DNA of 64,000 nt. Source: Brevundimonas pondensis. Its GTDB lineage: Bacteria > Pseudomonadota > Alphaproteobacteria > Caulobacterales > Caulobacteraceae. Shown piece after piece: positions 26,478 to 35,454 of this stretch (the stretch's first letter is position 1; the number at the start of each line of letters is the position of its first letter). The translations under genes and the position numbers were made by a program. The stretch lies in the NCBI RefSeq assembly GCF_017487345.1, contig NZ_CP062006.1, positions 2,858,001 through 2,922,000 on the forward strand. Direction: 5' to 3'. The notes beneath the pieces were generated by a model. That model made no database searches and was not told where the DNA came from. It saw only the letters and a list, made by a program, of their open reading frames with translations.

Positions 26478-27290
26478 TTACAGCAGGCGCTTGCGCATGA
26501 CCTGCGACAGGGTGTCGATCAGGGTCACGGCGACGACCACGATGATGACGATGGCCGACACCGCGCGGAAGTTGAAGGCGTTCATGCTGTCGAACAGCAC
26601 CTGACCGATGCCGCCCGCGCCGATCAGGCCCAGGACGGTGGCCGAGCGGCTGTTGGACTCGAAACGATAGAGAGCGAACGAGGTCCACAGCGGAGCCACC
26701 TGAGGAATCACGCCCCAGACGATCTCGTGCAGCTTGGTCGCGCCCGTGGCGCGCACGCCCTCGACCGGACCCTTGTCGATCGACTCGACGGCTTCCGAGA
26801 ACAGCTTGGCCAGGACGCCGGCCGTGTTCAGGGTGATGGCCAGGACGCCGGCCAGGGGGCCGAGGCCCACGGCGGTGACGAACAGCAGACCGATGACCAG
26901 ATCAGGCACCGAGCGCAGCAGGTTCATCACCCAGCGCACCGGCGTCACGACCCAGGCCGGGGCCATGTTGCGGGCGGCGGCCAGACCCAGGGGAATGCCG
27001 AACAGGACGGCCAGGAAGGTGCCCCACAGGGCGATCTGGACCGTCTCCCACATCTTGGCGACGAACATCTTCCAGTCGGAGAAGTCCGGACGCAGCAGGT
27101 CGTGGACGAACAGGCGCGTGCTCTCGTTGCCCGAGAAGAGGCGCGAGATATTGCCCAAGTCGACGGCGTCGATGCTGTAGAGCAGGACGGCGATCACGCC
27201 GCCCCAGACCAGGAGGTCCATCGCCCAGGAGACGGCGGATTTTAGCGGCGCGGCCGGGATGGCCGCGGGCGTCAGGGGAGCAGAGGTCAA
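26478..27290 (-). CDS. phnE: Phosphonate/phosphate ABC transporter permease PhnE
   Basis: Inner membrane permease of the PhnCDE importer. 270 residues with about six membrane segments (LLVWGGVIAVLLYSI, TVQIALWGTFLAVLFGIPLGL, VIGLLFVTAVGLGPLAGVLAI, AVSAIVIIVVVAVTLIDTL). The binding-protein-dependent transport (EAA-type) loop is GPVEGVRATGATKLHEIVWGV. VRWVMNLLRSVPDLV is typical of PhnE. The start overlaps the phnD stop by 4 bp. There is only one PhnE, which presumably forms a homodimer. Confidence 0.92.
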   Translation of the reverse strand: MTSAPLTPAAIPAAPLKSAVSWAMDLLVWGGVIAVLLYSIDAVDLGNISRLFSGNESTRLFVHDLLRPDFSDWKMFVAKMWETVQIALWGTFLAVLFGIPLGLAAARNMAPAWVVTPVRWVMNLLRSVPDLVIGLLFVTAVGLGPLAGVLAITLNTAGVLAKLFSEAVESIDKGPVEGVRATGATKLHEIVWGVIPQVAPLWTSFALYRFESNSRSATVLGLIGAGGIGQVLFDSMNAFNFRAVSAIVIIVVVAVTLIDTLSQVMRKRLL

Positions 27291-28294
27291 GGCTGGACCT
27301 CACGCAGGCTGCGCAGGCGCTGCAGCTCGGCGGTCGCGGCGGCGACGCCGGCCTTGTCGTCCTTGGCTTCGGCTTCGCCGCGCTTCTGGTCGGCGATCAT
27401 CTCGCGGATCGGGTTCAGGTAGCTGTCGTCGGCGGCGGCGAAGCGCGAATACTCCAGACCAGCCAGAACCTTGCGCTGACGCTCGGCCTCGGCGCCTTCA
27501 CCCTGGCCGTAGGTCAGGAAGAAGCTGCGGATCTTTTCCTTCAGGACCGGGTCCAGGTCTTCACGCACGACGATGCCGCTTTCGGGGATCGGCGGCGAGA
27601 CCCAGATCTCCTCGATCTGTTCAGCCAGTTGCGGGTTCTCGCGGCGGATGAAGATGGTGTTGACGCTGTTCGAGGTCGCCACGTCGATCACGCCGGTGGC
27701 CACGCCGAAGGCGTTGGCCTGATGGTTGGCCGAACGCACCGTCTTGAAGCACTGCGACGGCACGACGCCGCGCGCGTTGAACAGGAAGGTCATGGGCGCC
27801 AGGGTGCCCGAGGTCGACTGGGCGTCGCCGATGCCGAAGTTATAGGCCTTGCCGCAGGCCAGCACCTTGTCCAGCGTGATGCCCGAGCCCTTCTTGACGA
27901 TCAGGGTCGACTGGTAGCTGTCCAGGCCTTCACGGTTGACCGTGCGGGCGATGACCTCGGCGTTGGCGCGGTCGATGGCCTCGACCTCGGGTTTGGCCGA
28001 GAACCAGCCCACCTGGGTGTGGTTGCCGCGCATGGCCTCGACCAGAACCGTATAGTTCGAACCGAAATAGGGCTTCACTGGCACGCCGATCGCCTTGGAC
28101 ATGTCGTCCAGCAGCGGCTGCCACAGCGGACCCGACGAAGCCTGGCCCTCGGCCGACAGGATGGAGAAGGTGATCTCGGTCGGCGCAGCGCCCGGGGTCT
28201 TCTCCTCGCCATTGCCGCAGGCGGCGAGGCCCAGGGTGAGCGCGGCGACGGCGGCGACGCCGAGCAGGCGGCGGGTGATGGGGGTGCGGGTCAT
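27287..28294 (-). CDS. phnD: Phosphonate/phosphate ABC transporter substrate-binding protein PhnD
   Basis: Periplasmic lipoprotein (lipobox LTLGLAACG, Cys26) of the PhnD/phosphate-phosphite-phosphonate binding family. Features are FSILSAEGQ, PVKPYFGSNYTVLVEAMRGN, QVGWFSAKPEVEAI and the ligand-contacting FGIGDAQSTSGTLAPMTFLF. The family's usual STSG motif that binds the phosphonate oxygens is present. The length is 335 residues. It overlaps phnC and phnE by ATGA-type junctions, so the three are translationally coupled. No phosphonate-breakdown genes (phnGHIJKLM, phnX, phnW) are in the window, so the transported compound could be phosphate or phosphite. Confidence 0.92.
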   Translation of the reverse strand: MTRTPITRRLLGVAAVAALTLGLAACGNGEEKTPGAAPTEITFSILSAEGQASSGPLWQPLLDDMSKAIGVPVKPYFGSNYTVLVEAMRGNHTQVGWFSAKPEVEAIDRANAEVIARTVNREGLDSYQSTLIVKKGSGITLDKVLACGKAYNFGIGDAQSTSGTLAPMTFLFNARGVVPSQCFKTVRSANHQANAFGVATGVIDVATSNSVNTIFIRRENPQLAEQIEEIWVSPPIPESGIVVREDLDPVLKEKIRSFFLTYGQGEGAEAERQRKVLAGLEYSRFAAADDSYLNPIREMIADQKRGEAEAKDDKAGVAAATAELQRLRSLREVQP

Positions 28295-29088
28295 GCCTTG
28301 GCTTCCCAGAACGCGTCCTCGTACTCGGGACCGTAGATTTCAATCAGGCGCTTGGAGTCCAGACCGGTCGAGGGGCCGTCATAGACCACCTTGCCCTTCT
28401 GCAGGGCGATAACGCGGTCGCAGTAGCGGATGGCGTAGTCGACCTGGTGCAGGGTGACGATCACGCCCATGCCGTCGCGCTTGTTCAGCTCGACCAGCAG
28501 TTCCATGACCTTGCGGGCCGAGACCGGGTCCAACGAGGCGACCGGCTCGTCGGCCAGGATGGCTTGCGCGCCCTGGACGATCGCGCGGGCGATGGCCCCT
28601 CGCTGCTGCTGACCGCCCGACAGAGTGTTGGCGCGCTGGGCGGCGTAGTCGGACACGCCGACGCGGTGCAGGGCCGCCATGGCCTTGTCCTTGTCCGCCG
28701 CCGGCCAGACGCCGAAGACGCCGCGCCAGCCGGGCAGACGCCCGAGCGCGCCCAGCATGACGTTGGAGAAGAGCGACAGCCGTCCCACCAGATTGAACTG
28801 CTGGAAGATCATGCCCAGCTTGCCGCGCGCCTTGCGCACGGCGCCGGTGATGCGGCCGTTCTGCTGAACGGTTTCGCCGAACACCTGGATCGTCCCCTTG
28901 CCGGGGTCGATGGGGTGCAGGCCGGTGATGGAGCGCAGCAGGGTGGACTTGCCCGATCCGGACGGACCGATCAGGGCGACCATCTCGCCGGCGGCCACTT
29001 CGACGGACACGCCGTCGAGCGCCTTCCTGGCTCCGTAGGTCTTCGACACATCCCTTACGGACGCGACGGCGGCGGTTGAAGAACTCAT
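28291..29088 (-). CDS. phnC: Phosphonate/phosphate ABC transporter ATP-binding protein PhnC
   Basis: Cytoplasmic ATPase of the importer, first gene of phnCDE. Walker A GPSGSGKST, Q-loop MIFQQFNLVGRLS, signature LSGGQQQRGAIARA, Walker B AILADEPVASLDP and switch His in VTLHQVDYA. The product is 265 residues from the ATG at 28... reading MSSSTAAVASVRDVSKTYG (start at 29088); a longer ORF upstream is unlikely. RBS is weak. A candidate promoter must lie in the 273 bp shared with the divergent decarboxylase gene; I found no convincing Pho box there. Confidence 0.92.
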   Translation of the reverse strand: MSSSTAAVASVRDVSKTYGARKALDGVSVEVAAGEMVALIGPSGSGKSTLLRSITGLHPIDPGKGTIQVFGETVQQNGRITGAVRKARGKLGMIFQQFNLVGRLSLFSNVMLGALGRLPGWRGVFGVWPAADKDKAMAALHRVGVSDYAAQRANTLSGGQQQRGAIARAIVQGAQAILADEPVASLDPVSARKVMELLVELNKRDGMGVIVTLHQVDYAIRYCDRVIALQKGKVVYDGPSTGLDSKRLIEIYGPEYEDAFWEAKA

Positions 29089-29361
29089 GAACCCGTGGGT
29101 GGCGGTTGCAACAGGGGGCGCCGCATGACGCGCCACGCGCGTTTCGACAAGTCTTAATGGCATGGCTGCGTCGATTTCGTCCAGTCTGAGGCCCTGACGC
29201 GCCGGTTCCCCTGTGGACGGGATGTGGATGAAGCCACGAAATTACCACTTTACATGACGGTCGCGCATCCCTACATCGCGCGTTCCGGCGGACCCCGTGG
29301 TCTAACCGTTAAGCGCTGCTAACGCCGGTCTGGGTTAACAATTAGCAGGGGGTTACGTGAA

Positions 29362-30624
29362 TTGCGCACGTACCAACTTCCCCTGGACCTGGTCCGTGAG
29401 CGGTCCCCTGAACGTCCCGTCGCCCTCGTGCGGCCGCGTTCGGTTTCCGTAGCGGCGCGCTGGTTCCAGGATAATCTGAAAGCCGACGTCTTCTATGCGG
29501 TGAAGGCGAACCCTTCGCGCTGGGTCATCGAGACCCTGGTCGAGCAGGGCGTCAACGCCTTCGACGTCGCCTCCCTAGCCGAGATCGAGCTGGTCCGCTC
29601 GGTCAGCCCCAATGCACGTCTGGCCTTCATGCACCCGGTCAAGAGCCGTGGCGCGATCCGTGCGGCCTACGCCGATCACGGCGTGCGCACCTTCGTGCTC
29701 GACAGCCACGACGAGCTGCAAAAGATCATCGAGGCGACCGACAACGCCGACGACCTGAACCTGGTCGTGCGCATGGCCGTCTCGGCCGACGGCGCCGCCT
29801 ATTCCCTGTCGGGCAAGTTCGGCGTCTCGCCGGATGCGGCCCCCGCCCTGCTGCTGGCCGTGCGCCAAGCGGTGCAGGACGGTCTGATGGGCGTCAGCTT
29901 CCACGTCGGTTCGCAGTGCATGCGTCCCTCGGCCTATGAAGCCGCCATGTCGCAGGTCAGCCGCGCCATCAAGAAGGCCGGCGTCTTCGTCGATATCGTC
30001 GATGTCGGCGGCGGCTTCCCTTCGGTCTATCCGGGCATGGTCCCGCCGGACCTGAGCGAATACGCCGACGCCATCCACCGCGGCTTCAACGAGATGCCGG
30101 TGTCCGAAACGACCGAGCTGTGGTGCGAACCCGGCCGGGCCCTGGTGGCCGAGTCGTCGTCGGTGCTGTGCCGCGTGGACCTGCGCAAGGGCGACGCCCT
30201 GTATCTGAACGACGGCTCCTACGGCTCGCTGTTCGACGCCACTCACTCGCGCTGGCCCTTCCCGACCAAGCTGGTCCGGGACGGCGAAAGCTCGAGCGAG
30301 CTGAAGCCCTTCCGCTTCTACGGCCCGACCTGCGACAGCATCGACCACATGCCTGGCCCCTTCTGGCTGCCGGCCGATGTGCAGGAAGGCGACTTCATCG
30401 AGATCGGCATGCTGGGCGCCTATGGCGTAGCCATGACGACCGGCTTCAACGGCTACGGCGAGCATGAGATCGCCGCAGTCGAAGACGCCCCGATGGCCTC
30501 GCTCTACGGCCTGGCCCCGCGCTCGATCCCCACGGTCCGCACCTCGGCCGAGGAAGCCGCCCGCAAGGTGGTCCGCCTGTCGCGCCCCAAGGGCAAGGCC
30601 GGCGCCCGCAAGCGCAAGCGCTGA
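29362..30624 (+). CDS. Ornithine/lysine decarboxylase, alanine-racemase fold
   Basis: PLP-dependent basic amino acid decarboxylase of the eukaryotic ODC type, making putrescine (or cadaverine). The PLP lysine is Lys48 in DVFYAVKANPS; later come the glycine-rich phosphate loop VDVGGGFPSVYPG, EPGRALVAES and the active-site Cys324 in YGPTCDSIDHM. The length of 420 residues is normal. The only start in frame with the family N-terminus is TTG at 29362, preceded by AGGGGG about 11 nt away; a TTG start may limit translation. It is followed by a hairpin and then the deoxyhypusine-synthase-like gene, a common pairing in alphaproteobacterial polyamine synthesis. Confidence 0.92.
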   Translation: MRTYQLPLDLVRERSPERPVALVRPRSVSVAARWFQDNLKADVFYAVKANPSRWVIETLVEQGVNAFDVASLAEIELVRSVSPNARLAFMHPVKSRGAIRAAYADHGVRTFVLDSHDELQKIIEATDNADDLNLVVRMAVSADGAAYSLSGKFGVSPDAAPALLLAVRQAVQDGLMGVSFHVGSQCMRPSAYEAAMSQVSRAIKKAGVFVDIVDVGGGFPSVYPGMVPPDLSEYADAIHRGFNEMPVSETTELWCEPGRALVAESSSVLCRVDLRKGDALYLNDGSYGSLFDATHSRWPFPTKLVRDGESSSELKPFRFYGPTCDSIDHMPGPFWLPADVQEGDFIEIGMLGAYGVAMTTGFNGYGEHEIAAVEDAPMASLYGLAPRSIPTVRTSAEEAARKVVRLSRPKGKAGARKRKR

Positions 30625-30664
30625 TCGCCTGACCCAAAACCGTCTTCGGACGTTGGTATGATCT

Positions 30665-30705
30665 GCAGCGGCCCGTCGCTCCGTCCGGGCCGCTGCTTCT
30701 TCTTG
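30665..30705 (+). terminator. Terminator or attenuator between decarboxylase and DHS-like genes
   Basis: GCAGCGGCCCG and CGGGCCGCTGC make a perfect 11-bp stem around a 10-nt loop, followed by TTCTTCTT. It lies 41 bp after the decarboxylase stop and 36 bp before the next start, so read-through would be needed for co-transcription. Confidence 0.75.
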
Positions 30706-30740
30706 ACGACGGGCGCTCATATCCCAGGGAAACCGCCGAA

Positions 30741-31793
30741 ATGAACGCTCCCGTTCAGTCGAACCAGAAGGCTGCGCTGCTGCAGAACACGGTCGAACAC
30801 GTCGACATGACCAGCTTCGACGCCCGCCCGATCATCGACAGCATGCGCAAGATGTCCTTCAGCTCGCGCGACACCGCCCGCGCCGCCGACATCTTCAACA
30901 TGGCCCTCGAGGACAAGGACTGCTCGCCCTGGCTGATCCTGGCCGGATCGACCTCGGCCGGCGGCTGCATGCACGTCTATCGCGACATGGTGAAGTTCGG
31001 CATGGTCGACGCCATCGTCGCCACCGGCGCCTCGATCGTGGACATGGATTTCTTCGAGGCCCTAGGCTTCAAGCACTATCAGGCCGCCGGCGAGGTGGAC
31101 GACAACGTCCTGCGCGACAACTACATCGACCGGATCTACGACACCTATATCGACGAGGAAGAGCTTCAGGCCTGCGACCACACCATCCTGGAGATCGCCA
31201 ACCGCCTGGAGCCGCGCGGCTATTCCAGCCGTGAATTCATCTGGGAGATGGGCAAGTGGCTGTCCGAGGGCAACGCCAAGAAGCCGGGTTCGCTGATCCA
31301 GACCGCCTATGAAGAAGGCGTGCCGATCTTCTGCCCGGCCTTCGTCGATAGTTCGGCCGGCTTCGGCCTGGTCAAGCACCAGAAGGAACGCGCGGCCGCA
31401 GGCAAACCCTATCTGATGCTGGACGCCATCGCCGACTTCCGCGAACTGACCGACATCAAGATCGCCGCTGGCGTGACCGGCCTGTTCATGGTCGGCGGCG
31501 GGGTGCCCAAGAACTTCGCCCAGGACACCGTCGTCTGCGCCGAAATCCTGGGCGTGGAAGCCGAGATGCACCGCTATGCGGTCCAGATCACGGTGGCCGA
31601 CGTGCGCGACGGCGCCTGCTCATCCTCGACGCTGAAAGAAGCCGCCTCCTGGGGCAAGGTCCAGACCACCCACGAACAGATGGTCTTCGCCGAGGCCACG
31701 ACCGTCGTGCCGCTGATCGGCTCGGACGCCTGGCACCGCGGCGCCTGGAAGACCCGCGAGAAGCGCCGCTGGAACAAGCTGTTCGGGAAGTAG
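30741..31793 (+). CDS. Deoxyhypusine synthase-like protein, probable homospermidine synthase
   Basis: A 350-residue member of the deoxyhypusine synthase superfamily. Bacteria lack eIF5A, so these proteins act on free polyamines, and homospermidine formation has been shown for some. Dinucleotide-binding and core motifs are ILAGSTSAGGCMHVYRDM, DAIVATGASIVDMDF, GVPIFCPAFVDSSAGFG, LFMVGGGVPKNFAQDTV and KEAASWGKVQ. The next segment, HEQMVFAEATTVVPLIGS, aligns with the eukaryotic stretch carrying the imine-forming lysine (Lys329 in human DHS), but here the aligned position appears to be Met314. Start MNAPVQSNQ has GGGAAACC upstream. It probably uses putrescine from the neighbouring decarboxylase. 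Confidence 0.85.
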   Translation: MNAPVQSNQKAALLQNTVEHVDMTSFDARPIIDSMRKMSFSSRDTARAADIFNMALEDKDCSPWLILAGSTSAGGCMHVYRDMVKFGMVDAIVATGASIVDMDFFEALGFKHYQAAGEVDDNVLRDNYIDRIYDTYIDEEELQACDHTILEIANRLEPRGYSSREFIWEMGKWLSEGNAKKPGSLIQTAYEEGVPIFCPAFVDSSAGFGLVKHQKERAAAGKPYLMLDAIADFRELTDIKIAAGVTGLFMVGGGVPKNFAQDTVVCAEILGVEAEMHRYAVQITVADVRDGACSSSTLKEAASWGKVQTTHEQMVFAEATTVVPLIGSDAWHRGAWKTREKRRWNKLFGK

Positions 31794-31814
31794 GAAGCGA
31801 TCCGATTGCGGATC

Positions 31815-31848
31815 AAAGGCCGGTGGAGCGATCCGCCGGCCTTTTTCA
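31815..31848 (+). terminator. Terminator after the DHS-like gene
   Basis: AAGGCCGGTGGA and TCCGCCGGCCTT form a 12-bp stem (one G-T pair) around GCGA, followed by TTTC. Confidence 0.85.
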
Positions 31849-31900
31849 TTGGTGGAACCCATGGCCCGCCGCTTGGCGTTATCCCTCTGACAAGGAGACG

Positions 31901-32224
31901 ATGATGGCCGACCCCAAGACCGACACCGAGGAAGCCCGCGAAGCCGCCGTCATGGGTGAAAAGCCCGACCTGGGCCACACTGAAGACGCCTTGAAGAAGG
32001 CGCTGGAAGGCAGCGACATGGGCTCGGACACCCGCGCCGGCTCCCTGCGCGGCGGCTCGGCCAGCGGTTCTGACATTGATCCGGACCAGGACGTCATCAA
32101 CGAAGCCCTTGCCGCCGAAGGACGGCGCGCCAAGGCGGAGGGGTCCAGGCCGGCGGGCGGTCCGGCCGATGCGCACAAGTCAACCGGACAACCCGGCGAC
32201 GATGTGGATGCGCCAACCGGTTGA
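31901..32224 (+). CDS. Small acidic hypothetical protein
   Basis: About 107 residues, hydrophilic and probably disordered: MMADPKTDTEEAREAAV, then a Gly/Ser stretch (GSLRGGSASGSDIDPDQDV) and a Pro/Gly tail. AAGGAG lies 4-9 nt before two adjacent ATGs (31901, 31904). There is no signal peptide and no family that I recognise. A terminator upstream isolates it from the DHS-like gene, so it has its own promoter. Confidence 0.6.
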   Translation: MMADPKTDTEEAREAAVMGEKPDLGHTEDALKKALEGSDMGSDTRAGSLRGGSASGSDIDPDQDVINEALAAEGRRAKAEGSRPAGGPADAHKSTGQPGDDVDAPTG

Positions 32225-32296
32225 ACCGCCTTGCTGCCGCCGCATGGATGGGCCACGGTGTTCATCAAGTTGAACAGTCTCAAGGACGTAGGCGGG

Positions 32297-32800
32297 ATGA
32301 AGCGTAGCGTGGCAGCCGTCGCCGTGGCCTTCACGGTCGGTCTCTCTGGATGCGACAGCCGCAGTCAGGCTGCACCGGAGATCGAAGCCCCCGCGGCGAC
32401 GCCGGAAACGACGCCCGCCGTGGACGCAGCCCCGACCGCCCCGACCGCCCCGTCCGCACCTGTCGCTGCGGACGCCCTCGCCATCGACGGAGCTCCGGCC
32501 TTCGCCGCCGTCTATCCAGGCGCCCAGATTGATTCGCCGGCTACGCTCGCCTCCGGCCCGACAGGTCCTGGCGGCCTTGTGACCTTCACGACCGAGGCCA
32601 CGCCCGAAACCGTCATCGCCTTCTATCGCCAGCGCGCGGAAGCCGCCGGCCTGTCGCCAGTCATGGCCATGAACCAGGGCGAGGCCCGCGCCTATGGCGC
32701 CGCCGCCCGCAAGGAGAACGGCGCCACCTTGCAGGTCGTCGCCTCGCCCGGTGAAGAGGGCCTGACCTCAGTGCAACTGACCTGGAGCGGCGGGGCCTGA
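32297..32800 (+). CDS. Putative lipoprotein, first gene of a coupled exported operon
   Basis: A 167-residue lipoprotein. The signal peptide MKRSVAAVAVAFTVGLSGC carries the lipobox LSGC with Cys18-19. An Ala/Pro/Thr-rich linker follows to about residue 60, then a compact C-terminal domain (FAAVYPGAQIDSP, GLVTFTTEATPETVIAFYRQRAEAAGL). The YPGA and TxxTPxxVxxFY patterns resemble small domains of unknown function found in many secreted proteobacterial proteins. The stop overlaps the next start (TGATG). I chose the ATG directly before the signal peptide. Confidence 0.72.
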   Translation: MKRSVAAVAVAFTVGLSGCDSRSQAAPEIEAPAATPETTPAVDAAPTAPTAPSAPVAADALAIDGAPAFAAVYPGAQIDSPATLASGPTGPGGLVTFTTEATPETVIAFYRQRAEAAGLSPVMAMNQGEARAYGAAARKENGATLQVVASPGEEGLTSVQLTWSGGA

Positions 32801-33618
32801 TGAACCGCCGGGGGGCCTTGATCATCGCCGCTGTCGCCGCCGGGCTCTCGGCCTGCGCAGGCACCCCCGCCGCCCTGCGTCCGCAGGCGGTTCAGGGCGC
32901 CGCGCCCGAAGCCAAGGGCTATCTGACCGGGCCGTTGATCCAGGCCCTGGCCGACGCTACGCCCCCGCCGCCCGTCGCCGGTTCGCCCGTCGATCTGGCC
33001 GACAAGGCGCGCTCCGCTCAGTTCAAGACGCTGGAGGACAGCGACCGCTGGCTGCTGGCCACCGCCCATGCCGAACTGCGTCCGCCGCTGGCCCTGCAGC
33101 ATTTCGACTGCGCCTTGGGCGTGCGTCTGGGCTCGGCGACGACGCCCGACCTGAACCGGCTGATGCAGCGGCTGTTCGACGATTCCGACGCCGCCGCCGA
33201 ACTGGTCAAGGCGCGCGGCTTCCGCCCCCGACCCGTCGGCGACGATCCCGAGCGCCGTCCCTGCCAGCGCGTCAGCGAGGCGGGCCGCAGGAGCGCCTCC
33301 TATCCGTCGGGCAGTTCGACGGTGGCGACCGTCTATGGTGAAGCCTTCGCCGCGCTGGAGCCGCAGCGCGCGACCGAGGTGCGCCGTATCGCCCATGAAA
33401 TGGGGCTCAGCCGACTGGTCTGCGGCATGCACTATCCCAGCGACGTCGCCGCCGGCGAGGTGCTGGGCAAGGCCGTGTTCGACGCCGCCGCCGCCACGCC
33501 CGGTTTCGACGCCGATCTGGCCGCCGCCCGCGTGGAACTGGCCGCCGCGCGCGCCACCGGGCTGACCAGCCCGGGCTGCGCCTCCGAACGCCTGGCCCTG
33601 GCCACGCCCCTGCCCTGA
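32800..33618 (+). CDS. Class A acid phosphatase-like (PAP2 family) exported protein with altered active site
   Basis: A 272-residue exported protein whose signal (AAGLSACAG) looks like a lipobox with Cys19. It aligns with bacterial class A non-specific acid phosphatases: GYLTGPLIQAL and a large helical domain, GFRPRP, then SASYPSGSSTVATVYGEAF, and SRLVCGMHYPSDVAAGEVLG. The last motif keeps the SR-x5-H-x3-D core with the nucleophilic histidine. In the middle motif PSGH is expected, but here it reads PSGS, so the histidine that normally acts as general acid is missing. It could be a weak phosphatase, a different hydrolase or an inactive binding protein. Coupled by overlaps on both sides. Confidence 0.8.
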   Translation: MNRRGALIIAAVAAGLSACAGTPAALRPQAVQGAAPEAKGYLTGPLIQALADATPPPPVAGSPVDLADKARSAQFKTLEDSDRWLLATAHAELRPPLALQHFDCALGVRLGSATTPDLNRLMQRLFDDSDAAAELVKARGFRPRPVGDDPERRPCQRVSEAGRRSASYPSGSSTVATVYGEAFAALEPQRATEVRRIAHEMGLSRLVCGMHYPSDVAAGEVLGKAVFDAAAATPGFDADLAAARVELAAARATGLTSPGCASERLALATPLP

Positions 33619-34585
33619 TGCCGTCGCTGCTGGCGCTCCTGCTGCTGGGCGCCGCGCCTGACGCGTGGTCCCTGCCCGCCGCCCATCCCTGCACCGCCGC
33701 TGAACTGGCCGAACTGACCGCCGAGGCGACAACGCCCTGGCGCCTGACCTGCCGCGCCGTGCTGACACCCGGTCAGCGCATCCGCCGTCCCATCCTGATC
33801 GAGGGCGCCGAGGCCTCGGGCGCCGGACTGGACTGCAACGGCGGTGCGGTCGGGCGCCCCGGCGTCACGACCACCACCCGTCAGCCGACCGTCGCCATCT
33901 GGTCGCGCCGTATCAGCGCCGACCACTGGAGCCGCCCCACCGACATCCGCATCGAGAACTGCACGATCCACGGGGCGGTGCGCGTCTGGGGCGTGGGCGC
34001 GGACGGAAGCTATGACGACCTGCGCGCCTCGTCGCGCGCGGCCGACCACACAGCGACGACGCAGGGCGCGGCGCCTAGCCATATCGAGTTGGAGCGGGTG
34101 AGCATCGTGGGGACCGGCTCCATCCCCCTCTATGTCGGGCCGGGGGTGACGCGACTCAGCCTGAGCAACTCGACGCTGACGGGGCGTAGCGACGCGACCG
34201 CCGTCTATCTGGACGCCGAGAGCGCCGACAACCGGCTTGAGAACAACACCATCGCCGTGGCGACCCGGCGTGAAGCCGTCGCCGTCGACGGCTCCGCCCG
34301 CAACCACATCAACGGCAACCGGTTCGATCTGGGCAGGAGGCCGGGCGTCTTCCTGTATCGCAACTGCGGCGAGCGCGGCGTGATCCGGCATCAGACGCCG
34401 TCGGACAATCAGATTACGGACAATATCTTTTCGGGCGCCGCGCGACTGCGTCCGCAACTGGTTGTCGTCGGATCACGCGAAGGCCGCCGGTCCTATTGCA
34501 GCGCGGATCGCGGCTATCCGTGGGGCAGCAGCGCCGACGACGGCGACCGCGCCACGGGCAATGTCGTGGCGCGGAACGCTCGCCG

Positions 34586-34589
<4 letters not shown>
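33618..34589 (+). CDS. Secreted right-handed parallel beta-helix protein
   Basis: A 323-residue protein with a short signal peptide (LLALLLLGAAPDAWSL). Repeating beta-helix rungs include ILIEGAEASGAGLDCNGG, IRIENCTIHGAVRVWG, IELERVSIVGTGSIPLYVG, LSLSNSTLTGRSDATAVYL, NRLENNTIAV, NHINGNRFDL and NQITDNIFSG. Such folds usually bind or cut polysaccharides; no lyase or hydrolase catalytic motif is evident to me. Paired cysteines (CTAAELAELT/TCRAVL, NCGERG/YCSADRG) suggest disulfides. The ATG overlaps the preceding stop. The 3' end overlaps the convergent amidase gene by 4 bp. Confidence 0.8.
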
Positions 34590-35452
<863 letters not shown>

Positions 35453-35454
35453 CT

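Noticed and set aside
29200..29300. Possible Pho box upstream of phnC (CCGTCAT on the minus strand)
   Set aside because: The following units at +11 and +22 do not match the consensus, so only one half-site is present.
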